A stretch of 61,252 nucleotides of DNA, from the NCBI RefSeq assembly GCF_001432305.1, contig NZ_KQ483358.1:2013384-2074635 (forward strand), in the 5' to 3' direction. Below, piece after piece: positions 27,882 to 36,087 of this stretch. Position 1 is the stretch's first letter. Every line of letters begins with the position of its first letter. The position numbers and the translations under genes are program-made. Below the pieces are notes generated by a model. That model saw only the letters and a list, made by a program, of their open reading frames with translations. It made no database searches and was not told the DNA's origin. The stretch is from Curvibacter sp. PAE-UM. Lineage in GTDB: Bacteria; Pseudomonadota; Gammaproteobacteria; Burkholderiales; Burkholderiaceae_C.

Positions 27882-27974
27882 GGAGACGTGACCGAGTGGC
27901 CGAAGGTGCTCCCCTGCTAAGGGAGTATGGGGTGTAGAGCCTCATCGAGGGTTCGAATCCCTCCGTCTCCGCCA
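27882..27974 (+). tRNA. tRNA-Ser (anticodon GCT)
   Basis: 93 bases with encoded CCA. Acceptor GGAGACG pairs with CGTCTCC; anticodon stem CTCCC/GGGAG around loop CTGCTAA, anticodon GCT at 27916-27918; long variable arm of a class II tRNA; T-arm GAGGG TTCGAAT CCCTC. Reads AGC and AGU serine codons. Confidence 0.98.
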
Positions 27975-27979
27975 AAAGA

Positions 27980-28010
27980 AAAGCCCCGCCTAGTGCGGGG
28001 CTTTGCTTTT
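27980..28010 (+). terminator. Terminator after tRNA-Ser, nested in a larger palindrome
   Basis: AAAGCCCCGC (27980-27989), five-base loop, GCGGGGCTTT (27995-28004), then GCTTTT. The hairpin is enclosed by a 16-base perfect inverted repeat (27963-27978 with 28006-28021) whose left arm is the 3' end of the tRNA. Confidence 0.88.
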
Positions 28011-28046
28011 GGCGGAGACGGGAGGGTGAGAACACTCTGGTTCGCT

Positions 28047-28113
28047 CGAAAACAGTCCGGGGGACTGTTTTCGGACGCGCGCAGCCCCGAGAAATTCGCG
28101 TCAGACGAATTTC
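28047..28113. repeat. Two neighbouring intergenic palindromes
   Basis: CGAAAACAGTCC (28047-28058) and its exact complement at 28062-28073 with a three-base loop, then GAAATTCG (28091-28098) and CGAATTTC (28106-28113). They lie between tRNA-Ser and hslR, outside any gene. They look like a REP-type intergenic repeat unit; the first could also act as a transcription stop for hslR. Confidence 0.55.
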
Positions 28114-28155
28114 GAGCAATCCCTTGGCGCCAACCGCATCGCACAAACGCAGCGC

Positions 28156-28563
28156 TCAGGAGTCAGTGGAAGCACTCCACCGCTCGTTCCAGCCGGCCTT
28201 CTCGATCTGCCGCCGATCCCGCTTGGTCGGCCTTCCCTGCTCGATGCTGAGCGCCGGTTCGGCCGCCAGTCGCCGCTGTTCGACCGCAGCTTCACGCGCC
28301 AAACGGCTGGCCTCGGTTTCCTCATAGAGTTGTTGCGCGACCGGTGCCGGCCCACGTTGCCCGCTCAGACCCCGGACAGTCACGATGCGTGTGACAGGGC
28401 CCTGGCGCAGGGTGACCAGATCGCCGGACCGTACCTCGCGCGCTGGCTTGACCGTCTGCTCGTTGACCAGCACCCGGCCCTTGGCGATCTCCTCCACGGC
28501 CAGCGAGCGCGTCTTGTAGAAACGGGCCGTCCACAGCCATTTGTCGATGCGCAGGGCGTCCAT
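28156..28563 (-). CDS. hslR: S4-domain RNA-binding protein, Hsp15 family
   Basis: 135 residues. S4 RNA-binding domain at 1-60 (MDALRIDKWLWTARFYKTRSLA, KGRVLVNEQTVKPAREVRSGD), then a basic tail (RPTKRDRRQIEKAGWNERWS). Hsp15 binds stalled 50S subunits carrying peptidyl-tRNA and helps recycle them. The ATG at 28563 gives the canonical start; the frame is open upstream into the divergent regulator gene but that part is not protein-like. Divergent from the sigma-54 activator with only 49 bases between starts. Confidence 0.9.
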   Translation of the reverse strand: MDALRIDKWLWTARFYKTRSLAVEEIAKGRVLVNEQTVKPAREVRSGDLVTLRQGPVTRIVTVRGLSGQRGPAPVAQQLYEETEASRLAREAAVEQRRLAAEPALSIEQGRPTKRDRRQIEKAGWNERWSASTDS

Positions 28564-28612
28564 CAGGGAAAGCGGGGAGGGCGGAACATGCGGGTCACTG
28601 TACCATCGCCGC

Positions 28613-30088
28613 ATGGAAAAAACGGACGTCCTGCCGCGCGATGCCCAGAGCATCCTGGAGCTGGCTGCCCGCTCCATGTTCGACCTGTTTGCCAATGCCA
28701 GCGAAGGCATGCTGCTGGTGGACCGCCAGGGCAAGGTGGTCTGGATCAACGAGCAATACAAGCGCTTCCTGCCGGCGTTGGGATATGCGCGGGTCGAGGA
28801 TTTCGTCGGCCACCCGGTGTCCAGCGTGGTCCACAACACGCAGCTGCACCATGTGCTGGAAACCGGCAAGCCCATCCTGATCGACCTGCTGAGCAACCGG
28901 GCCGGCACCTTCGGGGTCAGCCGTATTCCGCTGCGCGACAGTTCAGGGGAAGTCATCGGTGCCCTGGGCATCGTGCTGTTCGATCACCCCGAAACCAATC
29001 TGCAGCCGCTCATCAACAAGTTCGCCGCCCTGCAGCGTGAACTGGATGAGGCAAGGCGCGAACTGGCCAGCCAGCGCAGCAGCGGCCAGCGCCGCGCCAA
29101 GTACACCTTTGCCAGCTTCGTGGGGGGCAGTCCGGCCGTGGTGGAGCTCAAGCGTCTGGCGCGCCGCGCCGCGCAGTCGGGCAGCCCGGTGCTGCTGCTG
29201 GGCGAGACCGGCAGCGGCAAGGAGCTGCTGGCGCATGCCATCCATGCCGTGTCCTCGCATCCCAATGGCCCCTTCGTCACCGTCAACATTGCCGCCGTGC
29301 CCGACACCTTGCTGGAGGCCGAGTTCTTCGGTGTGGCACCCGGCGCCTACACCGGGGCCGAGCGCAAGGGGCGCGACGGCAAGCTCAAGCTGGCCGACGG
29401 CGGCACGCTGTTCCTGGACGAAATCGGTGACATGCCGCCGGGCCTGCAGGCCAAGCTGCTGCGTGCCCTGCAGGAAGGCGAGTTCGAACCCCTGGGCTCC
29501 AACCGGCTGCTGCGTTTCGAGGCCAAGGTGATTGCCGCCACCTCGCGCGACCTGGTGCGCCTGGTGCGCGAGGGCAAGTTCCGCGAAGACCTGTATTACC
29601 GCCTCAATGTGCTGCCCATCCGCGTGCCGCCCCTGCGTGAGCGGCGCTCCGACATCCCGGCGCTGGTCGAGGCCCTGGGCGAGGAACTGGCCCAGCGCAG
29701 CGGGCTGCCGCAACCCGAGTACACGCCCGAGGCCATGGACCTGCTGGCGGCCCAGCTCTGGCGCGGCAATGTGCGCGAACTGCGCAATGTGCTGGAACAG
29801 GCCGCCTTGCTGGGAGACTCAAGCCGGATCGACGGCGAACGGATCACGCGGGTGCTGCGGGAAACCGGTATCGAACAGCTGGAAGCGCCACTGTCTGCCG
29901 CGGCACCGGCCCGTGTCGCGCCGGAGGGCGGGGTGCGGCCACTCGCTGAGCAGGTGGCCGAACTCGAGCGCTCGGCCATCGCTACCGCCTTGACGGCCTG
30001 TGGCGGCAACAAGGTCGCCGCAGCCCGGATGCTGGGCATCTCGCGGGCCACGCTTTATGAGCGGCTGGATGCAAATGTCTTGAACTAA
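28613..30088 (+). CDS. PAS-domain sigma-54-dependent transcriptional activator
   Basis: 491 residues. An N-terminal PAS domain (about 18-125, [20 protein letters not shown]), a short coiled linker ([15 protein letters not shown]), an AAA+ domain with Walker A GETGSGKE (197-204) and Walker [14 protein letters not shown] (about 263-275), and a C-terminal Fis-type helix-turn-helix ([29 protein letters not shown] in two parts). The sigma-54 contact loop reads GAYTGA (244-249) instead of GAFTGA, a conservative change. The start ATG at 28613 is chosen because the earlier in-frame start lies within the divergent hslR start region. The gene ends 149 bases before an ABC operon with a sigma-54 promoter, so it is very likely its activator; the PAS ligand is unknown. 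Confidence 0.92.
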   Translation: MEKTDVLPRDAQSILELAARSMFDLFANASEGMLLVDRQGKVVWINEQYKRFLPALGYARVEDFVGHPVSSVVHNTQLHHVLETGKPILIDLLSNRAGTFGVSRIPLRDSSGEVIGALGIVLFDHPETNLQPLINKFAALQRELDEARRELASQRSSGQRRAKYTFASFVGGSPAVVELKRLARRAAQSGSPVLLLGETGSGKELLAHAIHAVSSHPNGPFVTVNIAAVPDTLLEAEFFGVAPGAYTGAERKGRDGKLKLADGGTLFLDEIGDMPPGLQAKLLRALQEGEFEPLGSNRLLRFEAKVIAATSRDLVRLVREGKFREDLYYRLNVLPIRVPPLRERRSDIPALVEALGEELAQRSGLPQPEYTPEAMDLLAAQLWRGNVRELRNVLEQAALLGDSSRIDGERITRVLRETGIEQLEAPLSAAAPARVAPEGGVRPLAEQVAELERSAIATALTACGGNKVAAARMLGISRATLYERLDANVLN

Positions 30089-30094
30089 GACATG

Positions 30095-30136
30095 TGTATT
30101 AATTTCAGACATTTATTTGTATGATATTCAGTCAAT
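30095..30136 (+). promoter_or_regulatory. Paired upstream repeats, possible activator (UAS) sites
   Basis: Two imperfect direct repeats of 19 bases, starting TGTATTAATTTCAGAC at 30095 and TGTATGATATTCAGTC at 30118 (14 of 19 bases equal), 23 bases apart and about 115 and 93 bases before the expected transcription start. This is where sigma-54 activators bind. Confidence 0.5.
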
Positions 30137-30166
30137 TCATTGGCATCTGAAAATAAAGTCCATTGG

Positions 30167-30200
30167 AATCAATGGCTTGCGATGTGGCACGGTATCTGCA
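30167..30200 (+). promoter_or_regulatory. Sigma-54 promoter with adjacent IHF-like site
   Basis: TGGCAC (30185-30190), five bases, CTGCA (30196-30200): the -24 GG (30186-30187) and -12 GC (30198-30199) are 12 bases apart as required. AATCAATGGCTTG at 30167-30179 fits the IHF consensus WATCAANNNNTTR exactly. The start would fall near 30211, 26 bases before the first gene of the transporter operon. Confidence 0.85.
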
Positions 30201-30236
30201 GATATGTATCCATAACATTTACATGAGGAGACCTGT

Positions 30237-31433
30237 ATGCAACGTCGTTTCTGGATCATCCGCAGCGGCCTGATCGGCGCCGCCCTGATTACCGCCGTCC
30301 TGGCGGCAGGCGTCCACGCCCAGGGCAAGGACATCCGCATCGCCCACATCTACAGCAAGACCGGTCCACTCGAAGCCTATGGCAAGCAGACACAGACCGG
30401 CTTCATGATGGGCCTGGACTACGCCACCGGCGGCACCATGCAGGTGGCCGGCCGCAAGATCGTGGTGATGGAGAAGGACGACCAGGGCAAGCCCGACCTG
30501 GGCAAGAGCCTGCTGGCCGCCGCCTATGGCGACGACAAGGTGGACCTGGCCGTCGGCCCCACCGCTTCGCCCGTGGCCCTGGCCATGTTGCCTGTGGCCG
30601 AGGAATACAAGAAGATCCTGCTGGTCGAGCCGGCCGTGGCCGACTCCATCACCGGCGACAAGTGGAACAAGTACATCTTCCGCACCGGCCGCAACAGCAG
30701 CCAGGACGCCATCGCCAATGCCGTGGCCATGGACAAGGAAGGCATCAGCATCGTGACCATGGCGCAGGACTCCGCCTTCGGCAAGGACGGCGTCAAGGCC
30801 TTCCGCGAGGCGCTCAAGAAAGCCAAGCTGGTGCACGAGGAGTACCTGCCCCCGGCCACCACCGACTTCACCGCCGGCGGCCAGCGCATGATCGACAAGC
30901 TCAAGGGCCTGCCGGGCCGCAAGGTGATCTTCATCATCTGGGCTGGTGGCAACCCCTTCAAGATTGCCGACATGGACCTCAAGCGCCACGGTATCGAGAT
31001 CGCCACCGGCGGCAACATCCTGCCGGCCATGGTGGCCTACAAGCAGTTCCCGGGCATGGAAGGCGCGGCCTACTACTACTTCGGCATGCCCAAGAACCCG
31101 ATCAACGAGGCCCTGGTGGCCCAGCATTACAAGCAGTTCAAGGCGCCACCGGACTTCTTCACGGCCGGCGGTTTCAGCGCGGCCATGGCCGTGGTCACGG
31201 CCCTCAAGAAGACCAATGGCGACACGGCGACCAACACGCTGATCAAGACCATGGAAGGCATGAGCTTCGACACGCCCAAGGGCAAGATGACCTTCCGCAA
31301 GGAAGACCACCAGGCCATGCAGAGCATGTACCACTTCAAGATCAAGGTGGACCCGGCGTTCAACTGGGGCGTGCCTGAACTCGTGCGCGAGATCAAGGCA
31401 GAAGAGATGAACATCCCCATCCGCAACCGCTGA
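30237..31433 (+). CDS. Periplasmic substrate-binding protein, branched-chain amino acid ABC type
   Basis: 398 residues. Signal peptide of about 28 residues (AALITAVLAAGVHA) and a Peripla_BP_6 (LivJ/LivK-like) fold: IRIAHIYSKTGPLEAYGKQ, VDLAVGPTASPVALAMLPV, VTMAQDSAFGKDGVKAF, KVIFIIWAGG. Binds the substrate in the periplasm for the transporter encoded just downstream. GAGGAG at 30224-30229 precedes the ATG. The ligand cannot be named: family members carry amino acids, amides, aromatic acids and others. A structured repeat lies between it and the first ATPase gene. Confidence 0.9.
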   Translation: MQRRFWIIRSGLIGAALITAVLAAGVHAQGKDIRIAHIYSKTGPLEAYGKQTQTGFMMGLDYATGGTMQVAGRKIVVMEKDDQGKPDLGKSLLAAAYGDDKVDLAVGPTASPVALAMLPVAEEYKKILLVEPAVADSITGDKWNKYIFRTGRNSSQDAIANAVAMDKEGISIVTMAQDSAFGKDGVKAFREALKKAKLVHEEYLPPATTDFTAGGQRMIDKLKGLPGRKVIFIIWAGGNPFKIADMDLKRHGIEIATGGNILPAMVAYKQFPGMEGAAYYYFGMPKNPINEALVAQHYKQFKAPPDFFTAGGFSAAMAVVTALKKTNGDTATNTLIKTMEGMSFDTPKGKMTFRKEDHQAMQSMYHFKIKVDPAFNWGVPELVREIKAEEMNIPIRNR

Positions 31434-31471
31434 GGGTGTGCTCGGCTACTGCGCGCGCCGATGGCGGCGTT

Positions 31472-31522
31472 GCGCAGTGCTCGAAATCCTCACGTACCGC
31501 AAGTACGTTCCGGTTTCTGCGC
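31472..31522. repeat. Structured intergenic palindrome within the ABC operon
   Basis: Nested pairing: GCGCA (31472-31476) with TGCGC (31518-31522), GAAATC (31483-31488) with GGTTTC (31512-31517, one G-T pair), ACGTAC (31492-31497) with GTACGT (31503-31508), loop CGCAA. The surrounding GC-rich stretch 31440-31570 is not coding and looks like a repeated intergenic element. It may stabilise the 3' end of the binding-protein mRNA, giving more of it than of the ATPases. Confidence 0.6.
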
Positions 31523-31586
31523 GCTGTGCGCCTTGCCCTCGGCGCGCTCGCTACGCCGCTCCCACCCTCAGTACTTCTCCCTGGAC

Positions 31587-32351
31587 ATGCTGGAAACCAG
31601 AAATCTCACGATCCGCTTCGGCGGCCACGTGGCGGTCAACGCCGTTTCGTGCCGCTTCGAGCCGGGCACGCTCACGGCCATCGTCGGTCCCAACGGGGCG
31701 GGCAAGACCACCTATTTCAACCTGATCTCGGGGCAGTTGACGGCTTCCGAGGGCGCGGTGTTGCTGGGTGGGCGGGACGTGTCGGCCCTGTCGGCGTCGG
31801 CGCGCACGCGCGCGGGGCTGGGCCGGGCTTTCCAGCTGACCAATCTGTTTCCCAACCTCAGCGTGCTGGAGAACGTGCGCCTGGCCGTGCAGGCCACGCT
31901 CGGCGGGCCGCACCGCCGTGGCCTCAACCTCTGGAGCATCTGGAGCGACCACGCGCGCCTGACGGCACGTGCGCACGAGATTCTTGAATCGGTGGCCATG
32001 GCACAGCAGCAGGACGCCCCGGTGGCCAGCCTGCCGCATGGGGATCAGCGCAAGCTGGAAGTGGCGCTGCTGATGGCGCTGGATCCGCAGGTCTACATGT
32101 TCGACGAACCCACGGCCGGCATGAGCCACGACGAGGCGCCGGTGATCCTCAATCTGATACGCAAGTTGAAGCAGGACAAGAGCAAGACCATCCTGCTGGT
32201 CGAGCACAAGATGGACGTGGTGCGTGAACTGGCCGACCGCATCATCGTGCTGCACAACGGCACGCTGGTGGCCGATGGTGAGCCGGCGGAGGTGATCGCT
32301 TCGCCCGTCGTGCAGGAAGCCTATCTGGGTGTGGCGAAGGAGCCCGCATGA
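31587..32351 (+). CDS. livG: ABC transporter ATP-binding protein, LivG type
   Basis: 254 residues. Walker A GPNGAGKT (34-41), Q-loop region GLGRAFQLTNLFPNLSVLENV, signature replaced by LPHGDQRKLEVALLMA as usual for LivG (normally LSYGDQR), Walker B VYMFDEPTAGM, and switch His in LLVEHKMD. Energises uptake with LivF. The ATG at 31587 gives the normal MLETRNLTIRFGG start; the frame is open earlier but through the repeat element. It overlaps livF by four bases (ATGA). Confidence 0.92.
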   Translation: MLETRNLTIRFGGHVAVNAVSCRFEPGTLTAIVGPNGAGKTTYFNLISGQLTASEGAVLLGGRDVSALSASARTRAGLGRAFQLTNLFPNLSVLENVRLAVQATLGGPHRRGLNLWSIWSDHARLTARAHEILESVAMAQQQDAPVASLPHGDQRKLEVALLMALDPQVYMFDEPTAGMSHDEAPVILNLIRKLKQDKSKTILLVEHKMDVVRELADRIIVLHNGTLVADGEPAEVIASPVVQEAYLGVAKEPA

Positions 32352-33073
32352 GCGACATCCTGCTGAAACTCGAGGGCGTACACACGCACATCGCGGCCTA
32401 TCACATCCTGCATGGTGTGGACCTGCAGGTGCCGCGCGGCCAGCTCACCCTGCTGCTGGGCCGCAACGGCGCGGGCAAGACCACCACGCTGCGCACCATC
32501 ATGGGCTTGTGGCGCGCCTCGGCCGGCCGCATCACCTTCGACGGCCAGGACATCACGGCCCTGCCGACACCGGCGATCGCGGCGCTGGACATTGCCTACG
32601 TGCCCGAGAACATGGGCATCTTCGCCGACCTCACGGTGAAAGAAAACATGCTGCTGGCCGCGCGCCAGGCACGTCGTGCCGGCGACATGGACGAAGCCCG
32701 CCTGCAGTGGATCTTCCAGCTCTTCCCCGCGGTGGAGAAGTTCTGGAACCATCCCGCCGGCAAGCTCTCGGGCGGGCAGAAGCAGATGCTGGCGGTCTCG
32801 CGCGCCATCGTCGAACCGCGCCGCCTGCTCATCGTGGACGAACCCAGCAAGGGCCTGGCGCCCGTGATGGTTGCCAACATGATCTCGGCCTTCCAGCAGC
32901 TCAAGGCCAGCGGCGTGACCATCCTGCTGGTGGAGCAGAACATCAACTTCGCCAAACAGCTGGGGGACAGCGTAGCCGTGATGGACAACGGCCGCGTGGT
33001 CCATGCCGGCAGCATGCAGGCGCTGGCCGGCGACGAGGAACTGCAGCACGCGCTGCTGGGGCTGGCCCTATGA
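32348..33073 (+). CDS. livF: ABC transporter ATP-binding protein, LivF type
   Basis: 241 residues. Walker A GRNGAGKTT, signature LSGGQKQMLAVSRAIV, Walker B LLIVDEPSKGLAP, switch VEQNINFA. Forms the ATPase pair with LivG. Start and stop overlap the neighbouring genes by four bases on each side, so the operon is translationally coupled. Confidence 0.93.
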   Translation: MSDILLKLEGVHTHIAAYHILHGVDLQVPRGQLTLLLGRNGAGKTTTLRTIMGLWRASAGRITFDGQDITALPTPAIAALDIAYVPENMGIFADLTVKENMLLAARQARRAGDMDEARLQWIFQLFPAVEKFWNHPAGKLSGGQKQMLAVSRAIVEPRRLLIVDEPSKGLAPVMVANMISAFQQLKASGVTILLVEQNINFAKQLGDSVAVMDNGRVVHAGSMQALAGDEELQHALLGLAL

Positions 33074-34056
33074 GCATGAACAAGGATTTCGATTACAAGC
33101 CGCTGCTGTTGGTGCCTGTGCTGGCGCTGGCCGCACTGCCCCTGATCGGCTCGGGCTCCACGTGGCTTACGCTCACCGTGGCCGGCCTGGCCATGGGCAT
33201 GATCGTCTTCATCATCGCCTCGGGCCTGACGCTGGTGTTTGGCCTGATGGACGTGCTCAACTTCGGCCATGGCGTCTTCATTGCGCTGGGCGCCTTCGTG
33301 GCCACCAGCGTGTTGGGAATGATGGGCGACTGGACCGGCTCACAGGAACTGTGGCGCAACCTGCTGGCCGTGCTGCCGGCCATGGTGGTGGCCATGCTCG
33401 TGGCCGGTGCCATCGGCCTGGCGTTCGAGCGCTTCATCGTGCGGCCGGTCTACGGCCAGCACCTCAAGCAGATCCTCATCACCATGGGCGGCATGATCAT
33501 CGGCGAGGAGCTGATCAAGGTGATCTGGGGGCCGCTGCAGATCGCGCTGCCGCTGCCCGAGGGCATGCGCGGCGCCGTGCTGCTGGGCGATGCCTCGGTC
33601 GAAAAATACCGCCTGATCGCCGTGGTGGTCGGCCTGGCCGTGTTCGCCGCCCAGGCCTGGACGCTGTCGCGCACCAAGATCGGCCTGCTGATCCGCGCCG
33701 GTGTTCAGGACCGCGAGATGGTCGAGGCCCTGGGCTACCGCATCCGCCGGCTCTTTGTGGGCGTCTTTGTCATGGGCAGCGCACTGGCCGGCCTGGGCGG
33801 TGTGATGTGGGGCCTGTACCAGCAGAACGTGGTGCCGCAGATGGGTGCGCAGGTCAATGTGCTGATCTTCATCGTCATCATCATCGGCGGCCTGGGCTCC
33901 ACGACGGGCGCCCTGATCGGCGCGCTGCTGGTGGGCCTGATGGCCAACTACACCGGCTTCCTGGTGCCCAAGGTGGCGCTGTTTTCCAACATCGCGCTGA
34001 TGGTGGCCATCCTGCTGTGGCGGCCCCAGGGTGTTTATCCGGTCGCCAACCGCTGA
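33070..34056 (+). CDS. livH: ABC transporter permease, LivH type
   Basis: 328 residues with about eight membrane segments, for example TLTVAGLAMGMIVFIIASGL and IFIVIIIGGLGSTTGALIGA. LIRAGVQDREMVEALGYRIRR is the cytoplasmic coupling helix that docks the ATPase. Starts inside the livF stop codon and ends 12 bases before livM. Confidence 0.93.
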   Translation: MSMNKDFDYKPLLLVPVLALAALPLIGSGSTWLTLTVAGLAMGMIVFIIASGLTLVFGLMDVLNFGHGVFIALGAFVATSVLGMMGDWTGSQELWRNLLAVLPAMVVAMLVAGAIGLAFERFIVRPVYGQHLKQILITMGGMIIGEELIKVIWGPLQIALPLPEGMRGAVLLGDASVEKYRLIAVVVGLAVFAAQAWTLSRTKIGLLIRAGVQDREMVEALGYRIRRLFVGVFVMGSALAGLGGVMWGLYQQNVVPQMGAQVNVLIFIVIIIGGLGSTTGALIGALLVGLMANYTGFLVPKVALFSNIALMVAILLWRPQGVYPVANR

Positions 34057-34068
34057 ACGGAGCGAAGC

Positions 34069-35157
34069 ATGTTTGCCCGTCTCATCTCCAACGACCTGCC
34101 GCGCAGCCGCATCCTGACCGTGCTGCTGGTCCTGCTCCTGCTGGCCCTGGCCGCAGCGCCCTTTATCGTGCCGGGTGTCAAGGCGCTCAACGTGGCGGCC
34201 AAGATCCTGATCTTCCTGGTGCTGGTGGCCAGCTTCGACCTGCTGCTGGGTTACACCGGCATCGTCAGCTTCGCCCACACCATGTTCTTCGGCATCGGCG
34301 CCTACGGCATCGCCATCGCCACCACGCATCTGGGGCCGACCTGGACGGCACTGGCCGTGGGGCTGGCGGCCGCCCTGGCGCTGTCGCTGCTGCTGGCGCT
34401 GGCCATCGGCCTGTTCTCGCTGCGGGTGCGGGCGATCTTCTTTGCCATGATCACGCTGGCCGTGGCTTCGGCCTTCCAGACCCTGGCCTCGCAGCTCTCG
34501 GAGTTCACCGGCGGCGAAGACGGCCTGAGCTTCAAGCTGCCGGCGCTGCTCTCGCCCAGCTTCGAGTTGTTCGAGGAACCGGTGCTGGGCACCATGATCG
34601 ACGGCAAGCTGATTTCCTACTACCTGCTTTTTGTCGTAGCCCTGCTGCTGCTGCTGGCCCTGCTGCGCATCGTCAATTCGCCTTTCGGACGCGTGCTGCA
34701 GGCCATCCGCGAGAACGAATTCCGGGCCGAGGCCCTGGGCTACCGCGTGGTGGTCTACCGCACGCTCTCCAGCGTGCTGTCGGCCCTGTTCGCCTGCCTG
34801 GCTGGCGCCATGCTGGCGCTCTGGCTGCGCTACAACGGGCCGGACACCTCGCTCTCCTTCGAGATCATGATGGACGTGCTGCTGATCGTGGTCATCGGCG
34901 GCATGGGCACGATCTACGGCGCGGCCATCGGCGCGGCGCTGTTCGTGGTGGCGCAGAGTTATCTGCAGGACCTCCTGCGTCTGGGCAGTGAGGCCGCCGC
35001 CGGCTGGCCGCTGCTGGCCGCCTTGCTTTCACCCGACCGCTGGTTGCTCTGGCTCGGTCTGCTTTTTGTCTTGTCGGTCTATTACTTCCCCACCGGGGTC
35101 GTGGGACGCTTGCGGGCGGCCTCTGCCCGTCGGATGGCCATGGGGGCTGCACGATGA
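34069..35157 (+). CDS. livM: ABC transporter permease, LivM type
   Basis: 362 residues with about nine membrane segments; LLLGYTGIVSFAHTMFFGIGAYG and VLQAIRENEFRAEALGYRV are diagnostic LivM blocks, the latter the coupling helix. GGAG at 34060 precedes the ATG. Overlaps the following hydrolase gene by four bases. Confidence 0.93.
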   Translation: MFARLISNDLPRSRILTVLLVLLLLALAAAPFIVPGVKALNVAAKILIFLVLVASFDLLLGYTGIVSFAHTMFFGIGAYGIAIATTHLGPTWTALAVGLAAALALSLLLALAIGLFSLRVRAIFFAMITLAVASAFQTLASQLSEFTGGEDGLSFKLPALLSPSFELFEEPVLGTMIDGKLISYYLLFVVALLLLLALLRIVNSPFGRVLQAIRENEFRAEALGYRVVVYRTLSSVLSALFACLAGAMLALWLRYNGPDTSLSFEIMMDVLLIVVIGGMGTIYGAAIGAALFVVAQSYLQDLLRLGSEAAAGWPLLAALLSPDRWLLWLGLLFVLSVYYFPTGVVGRLRAASARRMAMGAAR

Positions 35158-36023
35158 CTCCCCGGTCGACTTACCTGAGTTTGGCGGGGCGCGAGATTCA
35201 CTGCATGGAGTGGGGCGCTGACCATCACAAGACCGTGATCGCCTGGCATGGCCTGGCGCGCACCGGACGCGACATGGACGAGCTGGCCGGGCACCTGAGC
35301 GCCCAGGGTTACCGCGTCATCTGTCCCGACACCCTGGGCCGCGGCCTGAGCCAGTGGAGTCCGCAGCCGCAGCAGGAATACAAGCTGGCCTTCTACGCGC
35401 GCCTGGCGGCCGATCTGTTCGAGCAACTGGGCATTGCTTCGGCGCATTGGGTGGGCACCTCCATGGGCGGGGCCATCGGCACGGTGTGCGCCGCAGGGTG
35501 CCTGCAGCCGCAACTCAAGGCCCGCATCCGCAGCCTGGTGCTCAATGACAATGCGCCGCAGCTGGCCGATGCAGCCATCGCACGCATCCGTGCCTATGCC
35601 GGCAACCCGCCGGCTTTCGAGACGGTCTGCGAACTGGAAGCGTTTTTTCGCCAGGCCTACAAGCCCTTTGGCTGGCTCAGCGACGCGCAGTGGCGCCGCC
35701 TGACCGAGACGTCGACGCGCCGCCTGCCCGACGGCCGGGTGACCCCGCACTACGACCCGGCGATGGTGCAGCAGTTCGTTCACCACCCGGACGACTACCT
35801 GTTGTGGGAGCACTACGACCAGATCGACATCCCGATGCTCTTGTTGCGCGGGGCCGAATCGGATCTCGTGCTGCCCGAGACGGTGGAGCACATGCGCACG
35901 CGAGGGCCAGGTAGCCAGGGCAGGCTGCAGGTGATCGAGGTCCCGGGTTGCGGCCATGCGCCGGCGCTCAATGTGCCTGCTCAACTCGATGCCGTGCTGG
36001 ACTTCATCCGTCGCAACGACTGA
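35154..36023 (+). CDS. Alpha/beta hydrolase of the transporter operon
   Basis: 289 residues, cytosolic. Nucleophile elbow GTSMGG with Ser103, oxyanion region WHGLARTGRD (31-40), acid in RGAESDLV and catalytic His268 in PGCGHAP. Its ATG overlaps the livM stop, so it is translated with the transporter and probably acts on the imported compound (ester, amide or C-C bond hydrolysis). The exact reaction cannot be read from sequence. Confidence 0.85.
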   Translation: MTPRSTYLSLAGREIHCMEWGADHHKTVIAWHGLARTGRDMDELAGHLSAQGYRVICPDTLGRGLSQWSPQPQQEYKLAFYARLAADLFEQLGIASAHWVGTSMGGAIGTVCAAGCLQPQLKARIRSLVLNDNAPQLADAAIARIRAYAGNPPAFETVCELEAFFRQAYKPFGWLSDAQWRRLTETSTRRLPDGRVTPHYDPAMVQQFVHHPDDYLLWEHYDQIDIPMLLLRGAESDLVLPETVEHMRTRGPGSQGRLQVIEVPGCGHAPALNVPAQLDAVLDFIRRND

Positions 36024-36087
36024 GCCGGGGCGACATCAGGCCCAGGGTCTTGGGCACAATGCTGGCTGTTTCAAACGAGGAGACTTC

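Noticed and set aside
27844-28146. Minus-strand frame with ETEGFEPSMRL-type peptide
   Set aside because: It is the reverse translation of tRNA-Ser and its flank, a well-known false protein in annotations.
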